64,000 bases of DNA from Muscardinus avellanarius (GCA_963383645.1 OY726560.1:86405093-86469092); one strand, 5' to 3'. Numbered from the stretch's first letter, positions 33,111-44,219 are shown. Notes: a model not told the origin generated them from the letters alone. Program-made: numbers and translations.

Positions 33111-33286
33111 AGAAAATCAAAGGTTATTTATTTTTTCTCATATGTGTAATCTAGAGATAAATTGGGAAACAAAAGGAACTTCAGATAAGCAAAGACAAAT
33201 ACTAGTATAATAGAAAAAGAGGAGTTGGGGAGAAAGATGGAGAGGGGAAAAGAGACTAGATAAAGAAAACAGTTTACATATATACT

Positions 33287-33447
33287 GTCCTCCTCCCTTT
33301 GGTCTCCCTGTCTCTGTGATGTAAAAAGGGGCCCTTGGCTCTTTGTGACACACTCTAAACATAGCAGATTTCACCTGGCCTGGTATTAACTGAATTCCTG
33401 AAATTTTCATGACTGAGCAGATAAATCTTCCTTCTCCTAAGCTGTGG
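33287..33447 (+). mobile_element. MaLR-like LTR fragment, left arm of an inverted repeat
   Basis: Reverse complement of this stretch matches 33,877-34,060 over its whole length (shared blocks include 'ccacagctta', 'gaaggaagatttatct', 'atttcaggaatt', 'gtgtgtcac', 'ttacatcacagagacaggg'). I estimate about 80-85% identity by eye. Confidence 0.75.
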
Positions 33448-33479
33448 ATTGATATAAAGGATTGATATAAAGTTATCTA

Positions 33480-33635
33480 TTCCAGTCTCAGAAATATGTA
33501 CAGGGAGAAGGAAGTGTGGTGGAATCCAGAGGGAAACACACCAAGTGCTGTGTACATGTATATTTCTACCACTCTGAAACACATTATGATCTATAATTAT
33601 AATACATCAATAAAAACATATTAAAATATATTAAA
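33480..33635 (+). mobile_element. L1 3'UTR terminal fragment
   Basis: 'ggaatccagagggaaacaca', 'gtgctgtgtacatgtatatt' and 'taatacatcaataaaaac'. It lies between the two inverted LTR arms. Confidence 0.75.
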
Positions 33636-33834
33636 ATACAATTATTTTAAGTATCCTAAAACTATTTATATTTAGCATAGTAATCACTTTCTATGTTGAC
33701 TCAAATAATATCTCATTCCAAGAATTTGAGAAAGTTTCTTTTTTTTTTACATTATGAGAAAATTTGAATAGCCCTAATATTTGAAATATGTCAAATTATA
33801 AGTTATATGGTATAAACAACACTTAGCAACTGCT

Positions 33835-34177
33835 TCAGTGAGTGTGCTTACTGCTTTTATTTAAAACATCTAATATCCACAGCTTAGAGGAAGGAAGATT
33901 TATCTATTCACAGTTATGGAGATTTCAGGAATTTAGTCCATAATGGGCCAAGTGAAAGCTGCAATGTTCAAAGTGTGTCACAGAGAGCAGAGACAAGAGC
34001 CAAGAGCCAAGGGCTTTTCTTTTACATCACAGAGACAGGGAAATCAAGGGGAGGAGGACCACATACAACCCCAAGGCCAGAACCACAAGGACTCCTCCTC
34101 CATAACCAAGCCCCACCCATAACAGTGCTGCTCTGTCTCATGAGGCTCAAGGGGCATCCTAAATCCAAACCATAACA
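33835..34177 (-). mobile_element. MaLR-like LTR fragment, right arm of an inverted repeat
   Basis: On the minus strand it begins TGTTATGGTTTGGATTTAGG, the typical MaLR (ERVL-type) LTR start. Its far end has 'cttagaggaaggaagattta', a reversed rodent MaLR-like phrase. A TATA/poly-A arrangement is not clear. It pairs with 33,287-33,447 in inverted orientation. Confidence 0.65.
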
Positions 34178-34663
34178 GTACCTCTAAGCTCTGTATCCAT
34201 CGAGGTTCAAGACTTGTCATTGTGCCTCATGCTGGAGCTAAAAGTGCACAGGCCAGTCAATTGGAGTGAAAAGTAAAAGCAAAATAAGCAAGAACCAATT
34301 GGGGCTATCTAGAAACAGCTGGAATCCACCAGCATCATTTGTCATTCTATTTGAGTTTGATTGTGTGGAGTGCTTCTGAGCTAGGCCTCCTTGTTAACTG
34401 AGCTAAGCTTATGCAGTTGACCTAGGAATCACAGACACTAGAGGAGAATCCAGGAAGAGATGGGCAGTTGCTGGCACAAAAGTGAATAACTGTTACTGCT
34501 GTTTCTCTCCTAATCTTTCACAAGAATATCTCCAGGGGCCAACCCCAATCAGAAGTGCAGAAGGGAGAAGCTTTGGTAAACAAGTTAGCCTAGCCAAGTA
34601 GACATTTGGGGAAGTCTCCAGAGTATGCAATTATGGTATCACAATGAAGTGTTTTCGTTTTTT
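34178..34663. other. Unassigned sequence
   Basis: Nearly 500 bases with no repeat or coding feature that I can identify. Base composition is less AT-rich than average. Confidence 0.5.
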
Positions 34664-35130
34664 TGGGCTACTGTAAGAAAATATCTTATACTAGATAACC
34701 TATAAACAAGTTACATATCATAGTTTTAGGTGCTGAAAGTCCAAAATCAAGGTCACACCAGATTCTGTGCCCTATGAGGGATGTTTTCTGATTCATGAGT
34801 TGTGCCTCAAGTTGAAGTAAAATCCAAACATTTACAAAAAGGCCCCATCTCCTTATGCATCATCTTGGGGGCTAGGATTTTAATATGATATTTTTTTCTT
34901 GGGGGGGGGGTTCTGGGGATGGAACCCAGGGGCATTTGACTTCTGAGCTACACCTCCTGCCATATTTTTTATTTTTTATTTTGAAACAGGGTCTCACTAA
35001 ATTGCAGAGGGCCTCACTAAGTAGCTGAGGCTGTTTGCAAACCGTAATCTTCTGGTCTCAGCCTACCAAATGCTGGGATTATAAGCATGCACCACCACTC
35101 CTGGATACAACATGAATTTTGATAGTAGGT
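34664..35130 (-). mobile_element. MLT1-like MaLR LTR, split by a SINE
   Basis: On plus, 'gggctactgtaagaaaatat', 'aggtgctgaaagtccaaaat', 'caaaaaggccccatctcc' and 'gggggctaggattttaatat' match the reversed MLT1 LTR plan, and 'caacatgaattttgat' at about 35,107 completes its end after the SINE. Decayed. Confidence 0.65.
34878..35104 (-). mobile_element. B1-dID-like SINE, older subfamily
   Basis: G-run, 'ttctggggatggaacccagg', 'ctgagctacacctcctg', 'gcagagggcctcactaagta' and 'agcatgcaccaccactcctg'. Nested in the MLT1-like LTR. Confidence 0.9.
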
Positions 35131-36100
35131 TGGCTATAGTCAACTTTTTGACTGTAGCACTAGATGTGTATATCATATATCTTGACTTAAATACAGATAA
35201 GTCCCCCAAAGAATCTTAATTATGTAATAATCAGAGGTCAAAATATTTAGAAAGAAAACTGTCATATAAATATACTGGCTAACCCCCAAGGCAATCCGTA
35301 GACCCATCTTGATAAAATAATACTGAAATATACCCTCATTTTTAGTGTGCTACGTTAATTCTTAGAAAAAATTGCTTTAAGGAATGTATTCTGGTACAAA
35401 ATTAACACTTATAAATATATTGAGCAATAAAAACTCCAATCTAGAATGATTAAATTTGCCAATGCCTATTTATTGACAGAAAGTCTTCTAAAACTCCTAC
35501 TTTGTGCAGGTGCCAAAAATATATTCTTTAGTAATTTACTAAAAGAGATGAGAAGAAAACAACTGTGAATTTGAATGTAAACACAAGATCTTTCTGAGTT
35601 CTGGATAAACATGAGAAATATAGAACATTAAGATGGAAAGTTACACTGCCTGCAGATCCTCAGTAAATGTCACAATCATTATTCTTATGGCGTTTGTTGG
35701 CATAATAATGGATCTTCAAAAAGAATTTGAGATGAAATACCAAAAGCTGGCATATTTTAATAACACTTTCCATTTCTTACAAGACTTCATGATCTTTTGT
35801 CTTAATCATGTTTGCCAGGGATGTTTTTTTACCCTGTTTAATCATCCAGCCACAGAATGCTGCTGCTGATTTGAATTTTGTGTAGTGTCTCATGTTCTCC
35901 CTCAGAAAAAAAAAAAAAATAACCAGGTCCATCTATACCTCTGACTCTGACCAAGTAGGTCTTAGTGGCAATAACAGAGGTAGCGAGAGTGTAAGAAAGC
36001 TTGCATCACATTCCAGCTGCACCTGGAGGCACCACAGAGGAACTGCAAACCGCTGAGCAGTGTGTGCCTCATAACACAGAGGCTGGATCTTTCCGGATTC
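35131..36100. other. Unassigned sequence
   Basis: AT-rich to about 35,880; the last 200 bases are closer to average composition. A 78-codon open frame at 35,633-35,869 (plus) has a hydrophobic stretch (TIIILMAFVGIIM) but no recognisable family. An A-run lies at 35,907-35,920. Confidence 0.45.
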
Positions 36101-36103
36101 TTT

Positions 36104-36222
36104 TATAAAATTCCATCCGTACCGAACACCAGAGGTTGAACAGTTCTACTTTAAGTCTTCTCTTCCTCTCTGACACTGAGCATCAGTGTGTGCTGAGCCT
36201 CTTGATCCTGTCTCAGGTATGT
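36104..36222 (+). promoter_or_regulatory. Candidate TATA promoter and non-coding first exon
   Basis: TATAAAA at 36,104-36,110 is followed by about 105 bases of non-repetitive sequence ending CTCAG/GTATGT (boundary 36,216/36,217), a good consensus splice donor. The distances suit a short first exon starting near 36,135. It is equally possible by chance in 64 kb; no downstream coding exon is visible. Confidence 0.25.
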
Positions 36223-36367
36223 ATGCATCTATAATCCATCAAAAATACATATTTATCCATCCTGCTCAAAATGCCATGCAAAGTCCTGCAGAAATGCAGA
36301 TAGAGCCCTGAGAAGTGTGTTCCTGCCTTTCCTTGTTGAGCCTATGGAAGGAAAGAGCTGCACACAA

Positions 36368-36370
<3 letters not shown>

Positions 36371-36413
<43 letters not shown>
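36371..36413 (+). repeat. (CA)n microsatellite
   Basis: About 20 CA units. The sequence either side (36,223-36,690) holds nothing else that I recognise. Confidence 0.95.
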
Positions 36414-36415
<2 letters not shown>

Positions 36416-36689
36416 TATCAATGCCTCATAAGTATACATTATGGCAAGATTCAAAGAAAAGCGTATATACATGTGCACAGCACAAATCATTTGGTGTAGT
36501 TCTTGAAATCATCTCTTCAACTAAATTATTACAAAGACTAAACAGATATCTCTCTGGCACCTCTCTGAACCCCAATCATGGCAGGATTTTGTGTTCAAAT
36601 CACAATTTTTTTTGAAGATCCAGCAAGATGATAAGTGTGGTAGATTTTGTTAGGCAACTTCCTCAGGAGAGCCTTCTCTTTTCATATTT

Positions 36690-36922
36690 CTTTTTTTTTC
36701 TTTTTTTTTTTTTTGCGGGACTGGGGATGGAACCCAGGGGCATTCGACCTTCGAGCTACATCCCTTGCCCTAATTTTTATTCTTTATTTTGAAACCAGAT
36801 CTCACTGAGTTGCAGAGGGCCTCACTAAGTAGCTGAGGCTGTCTGCGAACTGCAATCCTCCGATCCTCTGGTCTCAGCCTACCAAATGCTGGGATTACAA
36901 GCATGCACCACCATGCCCAGCT
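36690..36922 (-). mobile_element. B1-dID-like SINE, older subfamily
   Basis: Long T-run, 'gactggggatggaacccagg', 'gcagagggcctcactaagta', a small duplication 'caatcctccgatcctc' and 'catgcaccaccatgcccagc'. Confidence 0.9.
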
Positions 36923-37847
36923 TCTTTTCATATTCCTTGACTTTCATTCTTTGCTGCCCTCCCTCCCTTCCTTCCTTTTTTTCATCACCAAGGCTAGGAC
37001 TAAACATTTTCACCTGCACATTTTGTAGCATTGACTTTTTTTTTATCTTTCTGTAACCCCATTGAAACATGTTTAGTGACTTCTAACAACCTATAGGAAA
37101 AATATAAAATATTCAACTTGACATGCAAGACTAGGGAAATAACGCTGTCCTGAGTTAAGCTTCATCCCTTTGGAATGAGGCTGAAGTGTGGCTCTGACTC
37201 TTTCCTGACAAGAGCAATACGTGCTCATCTTGCACATATTTTGCCTTGATATCTTTGCTCACTCGTTTCTGTCATTTTGAATTTATCCCCACAACAAATT
37301 TATATTTGTAAAATATTTTGTAAATTTTATAATTTATATATATACAATTTATGATTTTATGAATTTATAAATTTTACAAATAAATTATTTTATAATTAAA
37401 TAAATTAGAAATAAATTCAAGATGACCAGAAGAGGCTTACTTCCATGAACTTTACAAAAGGTAAGTTGGCAAGGTAAATGTGAATATGTCCTTTATGTCA
37501 TGAAACACTTAATGCCTCTCATGACAGTTGTTTTCATATCTTATTTTTTACTCTCTTACTGCTACCATCTGTGAAAAAACTTTTTTATTTTTGACCTATT
37601 CACAATTATCTTTTACTTTACGCACAGGACATGGTCAAGACTTAAAATATGTGTACATGGTCAAGAGTTAAATCAGTTTTACTACATATTATATATATTT
37701 ATAATACAAAGTTGTACACTTAAATATGAGAACCACACTTTGTAATCACCATGGAGAATAATCACATATAATTTTCCCTTTCTACTTTTCAGTATTTTCC
37801 CCAATAGATTGGAAACTTATACAATATCATGACCCGAGTTTTAAGTT
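36923..37847. other. Unassigned AT-rich sequence
   Basis: Contains an AT-only patch at about 37,310-37,400 built from 'atttataa' variants. No gene or named repeat. Confidence 0.5.
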
Positions 37848-38200
37848 TTTTTTTATTTTTTATTGGTGCAGTGTAACCATGTATCTTAATGGGGCACAAG
37901 ATGGTAGAGGAATACATGCACAAACCACTCATTTAGCCCTTCCCCAGTTCCCATGTCATTCCCCTCCTCCTCCCCCTTTTCATGCTTGGCTTACTGATTG
38001 ACTTTGATATGTTTATAAATGTACTTCATGTACATTAGGGAACTTCCCTCTTCCTCCTCTTATCCCCTAAGTTAGGCCACCTTATTTGCTCCTCTATAGT
38101 TTTCCTCTCTCATCTAGGGTTCTTCCTATGACCCTTTATTCTCCCTGACTTTCAAATACTAGAAAGAACATCCAATTTCTTATTTTTGTGACTAAAGTAT
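37848..38200 (-). mobile_element. L1 3'UTR fragment
   Basis: 'ttattggtgcagtgtaacca', 'atcttaatggggcacaagat', 'cccttccccagttcccat' and 'gactttgatatgtttataaa': the reversed younger L1 3' end. Confidence 0.85.
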
Positions 38201-38389
38201 TGATAAAACTCATCGCTTGTTCAATATTCAGTTATGCTTGCAATAATTTGTGCATTTGTGTATGTGTATGTTTAGTAATAATATTATCTCATATGTAGGT
38301 TCAGACCCACATTCAATATACAACAAAAGTCCACAAGCAGAGAGGCTTCTATGCTGCCCTTTTTTTTTTAATACCATCCCCCTCCTACC

Positions 38390-39125
38390 TGCTATAGGCA
38401 CTTGCTCAAAGCCAACAAGTGTTAAAATTCTCGATTTCAATTGTGCTATGATTTCAGAATGCTATATAAAGGTTTCATATAGTATGCAAGCTGGGCAGAC
38501 AGACCTTTTTCACTCAGTTCTCAGGATAGTGTTCCACTTCCTTGTGAGTCTCCTTTATCCATTCTTATTGCTGAGCAGAACTCTACTCCCTAGAGGCACC
38601 ATGCTTGATTGAAGCTATCACTCAGTGAAGGGCATCTAGGGTTTTCTCATTTCAGAATGTGACAAATAGAAACTTGCTAGGGACATAGTTTTCTCTGTGA
38701 CTATAACTTTGCCTTTCTCTAGAACACATTTCCAAGTATGCAATTTTTAGGGTATATGACTTCTGTGCTTAACTTTATATAGCTTTACAATATTACTATA
38801 GTTTAACATTGCTATTAACAATGTATGAATAACCTGGCTTTTTTGTAACTCCACCAACATTTGATAGAGCTATTCTGCTAGTTATGTAGTGATATGTTGT
38901 TGTAGTTTTAACATGCATTTCCCTAATGGCTAATGACATGGAACAACTCTAAATGTTATGACTTATCATCTGTGTACTCCCTTTAATCAAGTATCTCTTT
39001 ATATCTTTTACCTATTTTATACTTGGAATATTTACCAAGCTTAAAAGTTCTTTATATATTCAAATATCATATTACTTCTTTCCAAATATTTACTTACAAC
39101 CAGTCTGTCATTTATCTTTTCATGT
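38390..39125 (-). mobile_element. Ancient L1 3' region
   Basis: Phrases such as 'aactctactccctagaggca', 'gaagggcatctagggttttc', 'actccaccaacatttgatag' and 'gcatttccctaatggctaat' follow the order of the reversed 3' end of an old L1, but the divergence is high and no frame survives. Confidence 0.6.
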
Positions 39126-39129
39126 CTTT

Positions 39130-39270
39130 TTGTTTCTTTCTTTCAGATGAGGGTCTCTCTATGTTGTCCATGTTGGACTCAGGCTAATGTGCTCAAGTGA
39201 TCTTCCTACCTCATTCTCCTCAGTGCTGAGATTACGGGCACAGACCACCATACCCAGATGCCTTTACAAA
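39130..39270 (-). mobile_element. B1 (7SL-derived) SINE monomer
   Basis: 'gggtctctctatgttgtcca', 'tcaagtgatcttcctacctc' and 'gagattacgggcacagacca' form a stand-alone B1-type monomer without an ID-like half. It differs from the dimeric copies around it and is probably older. Confidence 0.7.
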
Positions 39271-39459
39271 CTTTTGGTGGATGAGTATTTTGCATGGTAA
39301 GTCTTTTTAATTTGGAGGAGGCCCAATTTACTAATTCTTCCTTTTAGAAATCATGCTTTTGATGTTAGGGATTGGAATTTCTAGCCCATTTCAATATTCC
39401 AAAAGTAATTATTCTTTTTCCCTTTAAATTTTAATATGTTTACATTTTATGTTCAAATT

Positions 39460-40035
39460 TGTGATTTGATTATCCTTCCCTCTGGCCCCATGAAAGGTTC
39501 TCCTACATTATCAGAAGTCCCTCTGCATCTCAATTACTCCCTAGCTTCCACATATAAAAGAAAACATATGACCCTTCATTTTCTGTGACTGGATAATCTC
39601 ACTTAACATAATATTCTCCAGATACACCTATTTTTCTGCAAAGGACATATATCTCTTGTTCTTTTGTGTGTAGAATTCCATTCTGAGTAGATCCCATACC
39701 TTTGTAATCCATTCATCTCTTTATGGACACCTAGGTTGCTTCCATAATTTGACCATTATGAATTGTCCTGAGTATGGATATGCACACATTAATAAAATAG
39801 TCTGATAGTCTGATTTCAGTTCCTTCAGAATGATGCCTAGGGGCATAACCCCTAACTGTATTATCTAGTGGATCAATTTCCAGTTTTCTGAGGAATCTTC
39901 ATACTGATCTTATAGCAGTTGTACTAATTTGCAACCCCAACAACAATATAGAATTCCTATTTTTTCAATATTTATTGTTGTTTGACTTCTTGACGATTGC
40001 CATTCTGATTGTAGTTTTGATTTGTATATCACTGA
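39460..40035 (-). mobile_element. L1 3' end, minus arm of an inverted pair
   Basis: 'tccctagcttccacatataa', 'tgtgactggataatctcact', 'agaattccattctgagtaga' and 'ttccagttttctgaggaatc' are reversed L1 ORF2 C-terminus and 3'UTR. It meets the plus-strand copy at about 40,036. Confidence 0.8.
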
Positions 40036-40670
40036 TATGTGTGGAGATTCCTTAGAAAACTGGGAATGGATCTACCATATGATAGTGCTATACTACTTCT
40101 AGATATCTTTCAAAAGGGATTGACATCAGAGAACTACAGTAATATATGCATACCCATGTTCATAGCAGTACAATTTGCAATAGCCAAAATATGGAACCAA
40201 CCTAGGTGTCCATCAACAGATGAATAGATTGCAAATCTGTGGTAAATACATACGATGTAATTCTACTCAGCTATAAAAAAAGAATAAAGTCATGTCATTT
40301 GCAAGAAGATATAAAGACCTGGAGAACATTATGTTAAGTGAGATCAGCCAAGCATGGAAAGAGAAGGGACACATGCTTTCTCATATCTTCAAGCTTTGGA
40401 GTATTAGGGATACCAGAGGGACTCCAGATAATGGAAAGGAGGGGTAAGGGAGGAAGCAGGCTGAGGTTAATTAATGGAAAATCTACATTCAGATATGTGT
40501 ATACATGTGAATATAACATTGTTAACCTGGACACTCAGGATTGGGAGGGAGGGAAAAAGAGAAAGCTGGGAGGGAGGGCACCAAGTACTGTGTGAATATA
40601 TGCCATTGTCGTCATGATCCACATGACGTGAGACTATAGTTCATCAAAAAATAAATTAAAAATAAAGTAT
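40036..40670 (+). mobile_element. L1 3' end, plus arm of an inverted pair
   Basis: Encodes the ORF2 C-terminus (40,039-40,227: MWRFLRKLGMDLPYDSAILL...), then 3'UTR ('gttaagtgagatcagccaag', 'gcaccaagtactgtgtgaat') and an A-rich end near 40,670. It contains the same segment as the minus arm, so the two form a long imperfect palindrome. Confidence 0.85.
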
Positions 40671-40776
40671 CATTTCAGCAACACTTTGTGATTTCTAACA
40701 TACATATCTTATATCTGTTCTGTTAAAATTTTAATAATACATTCAATTTTATTTGGGGAGATTTTCAATGGTATTT

Positions 40777-41226
40777 TGATGGGGTGTGTCTATATAGCAC
40801 CTAAGAAGATTCGGCCTGAGCGGCCTACAGCCTAAGGCAAAACTTTAAGTAAAGTGATTCAGCAAAAAAGGGGCAAAAATGGCGCCTGGAGGAAGCTAGG
40901 AAGGTGTGGTTTCCCCATTCATTATGGGTGGGGAGACTGAGCGGTTTTTCCCTTTCTACCTTTAAAGGAGCTTTCTGCACACATGAATGACTCATGTACT
41001 GGCCTGGGATTGGCTGTAAACTATGTGCTAGTGATCCTTATCCCGGATAGGCTAGGCTATTTCTCATGGAAATCCCCCTTGTGGCTTGGTGCTATATAAA
41101 GGACTGCTTGGAGAGAAATAAATGAGATCTTGCTGGACTTGACTCCCGGCTCGTGGGTTTGTGTTCGAGTCGTCGGTACTCATCATCTCTCCAAGCCCCA
41201 TCAGCTGTTGGGCTGGATTCCCGACA
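40777..41226 (+). mobile_element. Solo ERV LTR, class II (ERVK)-like
   Basis: A 450-bp unit starting TGATGGGGTGTG and ending GATTCCCGACA, flanked by an exact 6-bp TSD GTATTT (40,771-40,776 and 41,227-41,232). The order is U3, then a TATA box (TATATAAA, 41,093-41,100), AATAAA (41,117-41,122), and a GC-richer U5 ('cccggctcgtgggtttgtg'). TG...CA ends with a 6-bp TSD are typical of class II ERVs. No internal region or second LTR is present, so the provirus was lost by LTR recombination. No frame to express. Confidence 0.85.
41093..41122 (+). promoter_or_regulatory. TATA box and poly-A signal of the solo LTR
   Basis: TATATAAAGG at 41,093-41,102 and AATAAA at 41,117-41,122, only about 20 bases apart, give a short R region. 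Such compact promoters of solo LTRs can act on neighbouring DNA; activity here is unknown. Confidence 0.7.
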
Positions 41227-41704
41227 GTATTTTGTTTTTTATTTTTTGTTTCTTATATTTATTGTTAGTAGATGCAAATTTTAGTAATTTTTTCAAGTTT
41301 CAAGTTGTTCTTTTATCATATGGCTCTGTCAAACTTAGGTAATATGTCAAGGAGTTTAAAGATTCCTTAGAATTCTTTGAATAGTCAATTATGACATTGA
41401 AAAATGAGGTTGCTTTTACTTCTTCCTCTTCAATCTTCATGATGCACTTTCTAGTACTTTGTTGAATAAGAACTGGAAGAATAGACACACTTATATTCAG
41501 GATCCATGGGGAATAGCCGTCAATAAATCACTAAATATGCTGCAGGTACTGTCTATCAGATTGAGTTAATTTCCATCAATTCTTAATTGTTAAGAGCTTT
41601 AGTATGAATGAGTGTTGAATGTCATCATATATGCTTTCTGCACCAAATGATATGACTATTAATTCATTTATTTAGCTTATTAGTAGATAATAGTATCATA
41701 AATT

Positions 41705-41920
41705 GATTTCTTTTTTTTTTGCAGTACTGGGTATGGAACCCAGGGCCATTCTACTTCTGAGCCACACACCCCTAGCCTTATTTTCATTCTTTATTTGAAC
41801 AGAGTCTCACTGAGTTGCAAAGGGCCTCACTAAGTAGCTGAGGCTGGCCGCAAACACTGATCCTCCTGTCTCAGCCTCCTGAATGCTGGGATTACAAGTG
41901 TGTGCCATCATGCCAGCTAG
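41705..41920 (-). mobile_element. B1-dID-like SINE, older subfamily
   Basis: 'gtactgggtatggaacccag', 'gagttgcaaagggcctcact' and 'aagtgtgtgccatcatgcca'. It is inserted in old L1 sequence, whose text continues on both sides. Confidence 0.9.
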
Positions 41921-42279
41921 GTTGATGTTTAAATGTTGAACAAGCCTGTTTTCTTTATGTGAGAACTGATTTTTACCACTTTAAAGAAATGCAAAATTCT
42001 AAAGGTAAAATGGCTGCTTTGTTTTGCGTTCCTGCCAATAGCATATGAGCATCCTGATTTCTTCACATCCTTACCAACTCTAATGTTAATTGTTGTTTTG
42101 ATCACAGCCATGTTAAAAAGTGAGAAGTATACTTAATTGTGTCTTGACTTATTTTTCTTAATTTTTGGCGATGCTGAACATCTTTTAATGTGCTTATTTT
42201 TCAAATGTATGTCATCCATAGAGAAAGAGCTGTTCAAATCCTTTGGGTGTTCTTATTTGATCAATAGCCTTTAATTGAG

Positions 42280-42471
42280 CCGGGTGTGGTGGCACACGCT
42301 TGTAATCCCCGCACTTGGGAGGCAGAGACAGGAGGATCACGCAGGTTCGAAGCCAGCCACGTGCGCTGGCTTAGGAGACCCTGTTTCCAAATAAAAATGT
42401 AAAAATAGGTCTGGGAGTGTAGCCCGGAGGTAGAAGGGCTTCCAGGAACCCCAGTACCACAAAAAAAAAAA
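42280..42471 (+). mobile_element. B1-dID-like SINE, short subfamily, nested in old L1
   Basis: 'ccgggtgtggtggcacacgc', 'ggcagagacaggaggatcac', 'ggcttaggagaccctgtttc' and A tail. An exact 14-bp TSD AGCCTTTAATTGAG lies at 42,266-42,279 and 42,472-42,485. Confidence 0.95.
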
Positions 42472-42599
42472 AGCCTTTAATTGAGACATAAAAATTTTTA
42501 CGTATCCTGGAAACAAGTCCTGTATGAAACATAATTTGAAAATATTTTTCTCATCCTGTGTGCTGTCTTTTACTTTCTTAGTGGCACCATATCCATCCT

Positions 42600-43724
42600 C
42601 CAAGTTATTAATTATATGTATATAATTTATCACATTTACATTTGATTTCATATCATAAGAAACTATGATATAAAAACCTAAATTCAGGTTAAGTTTTTAG
42701 GTTACATAACCTAAATTTTCATAGTTTTATCTATAATTTCATTTTAGTTACATTCAACAGTGGTCTGACACTAATGGAATATTTCAGAAATAATTTCTCC
42801 TCTTTAAACTAAATTCTTTTCTGAGAAGCATAATGAAATCTCAGGCTGTCTCACTCAATCCCAAGCAGAATGTGCCTCATCTTTTTACCCAGCAGATCCA
42901 CACCATACCTTCTCATGAGTGTCTTAGTTGCTGTCTTGGCTATCAGAGAAACTAGTCTTGTAGCACAGTGCATGTGTTCAAGAGACCTTTATTTTATACA
43001 ATAATGGACTCAACAGGCAAGAGTCATGATGCTGCAAATTGAATTCAACAAAGAGATACCATAAAGTGCATTATTGAATTGTCAATTTAGCTCAACACAA
43101 GGAGAAGGGTAAGTATGAGATAAGATACTTTGAGAGAGAATATTAAGGTATACTGTTATAATTAATCTGTTTTTATTAGTTATTTTTGCTTATGATGACT
43201 AACAAGTTAGACTTCATCGTAGGTATGTATGTGAAGGAAAAAATCAAAACAATGTATACAGTTGATCCTTGGTATCTAAGGGAATTTGGTTCAAGGAACC
43301 CCTGCCGATAAAATCTTTGTTCAGAATAGATATTTGAATTGCTAAATTTACTTTGCATATTTTATATCCATATTAACTTTCTAAAGATTTTTGTTTCTAG
43401 GTATATATTTTTCTGGCCTTTCAGTTTGCCTATATCTTTGAATCTGTATTGTCTCTTGTAGATTGTATGTATTGTATTCAATCTTTCACTGTAATCCAGT
43501 ATCACAATCCCCTCCTTTGGATGAGATAATCTAATCTATTTATACATAGTAATATTATTGATATGCTTAGATTTACATCCATAATTTAGGGTTTTTTCTA
43601 TATGTTTCAAGTTGTTATTGAAAAACTGGTTATATTCTATGAAATATGATGTTAGGCAATTATCTTATTACTAAACATTATAGAGAGTATTTACATATGC
43701 TGTGGCCTAAGAATATATAGGCTA
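42600..43724. other. Unassigned AT-rich sequence
   Basis: Over 1.1 kb. The stretch 43,375-43,640 ('gtattgtattcaatctttca', 'tatccccctcctttgg'-like text) faintly resembles a decayed reversed L1, but not enough to call. No gene. Confidence 0.45.
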
Positions 43725-43732
43725 TCACACAC

Positions 43733-43776
<44 letters not shown>

Positions 43777-43784
43777 GCGCGCCT
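43725..43784 (+). repeat. (CA)n microsatellite ending in (CG)n
   Basis: About 25 CA units with one interrupting CG, finishing CGCGCGCG. The CpG run is unusual in this CpG-poor window. Confidence 0.95.
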
Positions 43785-43866
43785 ATTGCTCCCAGTAACA
43801 TGATGAACGAAACAACATTTACATAAGTCAAACATAGCAAAAGTTATGTGATCAAGGGACACATTA

Positions 43867-44017
43867 AGTGGTGTGTGGAGGCACACACTTGTGATCCCAG
43901 TACTTCAAAGTCAGCCTCAGAAACCTAGTGAGAGCATGTTTCAAAAAAAAAAAAAAAATGAAAGAATGAGCTGAGCTGTGGTTGCACCTCAAAGGTAGAA
44001 TATGCCTGAGTTCACTC
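43867..44017 (+). mobile_element. Decayed B1-dID-like SINE
   Basis: 'gtgtgtggaggcacacactt', a deletion across the B1 middle, 'cagcctcagaaacctagtga' and 'tggttgcacctcaaaggtag'. Its end is immediately next to an opposite-strand young SINE. Confidence 0.8.
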
Positions 44018-44030
44018 TAAGCTCATTTTT

Positions 44031-44219
44031 TTTTTTTTTTGGTGGTACTCGGGTTCCTGGAAACCCTTCTACCTCTGGGCTACATTCCCAGATCTATTTT
44101 ATATTTTTATTTGGAATCAGGGTCTCTTAAGCCAGCGCGGCTGGCTTCGAACTTGCACAATCCTCCTGTCTCTGCCTCCCAAGTGCAGGGATTACAAGCG
44201 TGCGCCACCACGCCCGGCA
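44031..44219 (-). mobile_element. B1-dID-like SINE, short subfamily
   Basis: T-run, 'ggtactcgggttcctggaaa', 'cttaagccagcgcggctggc' and 'gcgtgcgccaccacgcccgg'. An exact 13-bp TSD TAAGCTCATTTTT lies at 44,018-44,030 and 44,220-44,232. CpG-rich, so young. Confidence 0.95.

Larger units (their letters stand above)
41240..42595 (-). mobile_element. Old L1 remnants split by two SINEs
   Basis: 'ttctgcaccaaatgatatga' then, past a SINE, 'gatgtttaaatgttgaacaa' is reversed ORF2 reverse-transcriptase sequence. After about 41,980 it changes to the reversed L1 3' part ('catccttaccaactctaatg', 'gatgctgaacatcttttaat', 'cctgtgtgctgtcttttact'). Possibly two separate fragments. Confidence 0.6.

Noticed and set aside
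37310..37400. Possible matrix-attachment or replication-origin AT element
   Set aside because: AT-only runs occur throughout this window; nothing specific supports a function.
40777..41226. Host promoter (TATA with GC-richer downstream)
   Set aside because: TG...CA ends with an exact 6-bp TSD show it is an LTR; the TATA box belongs to the LTR.
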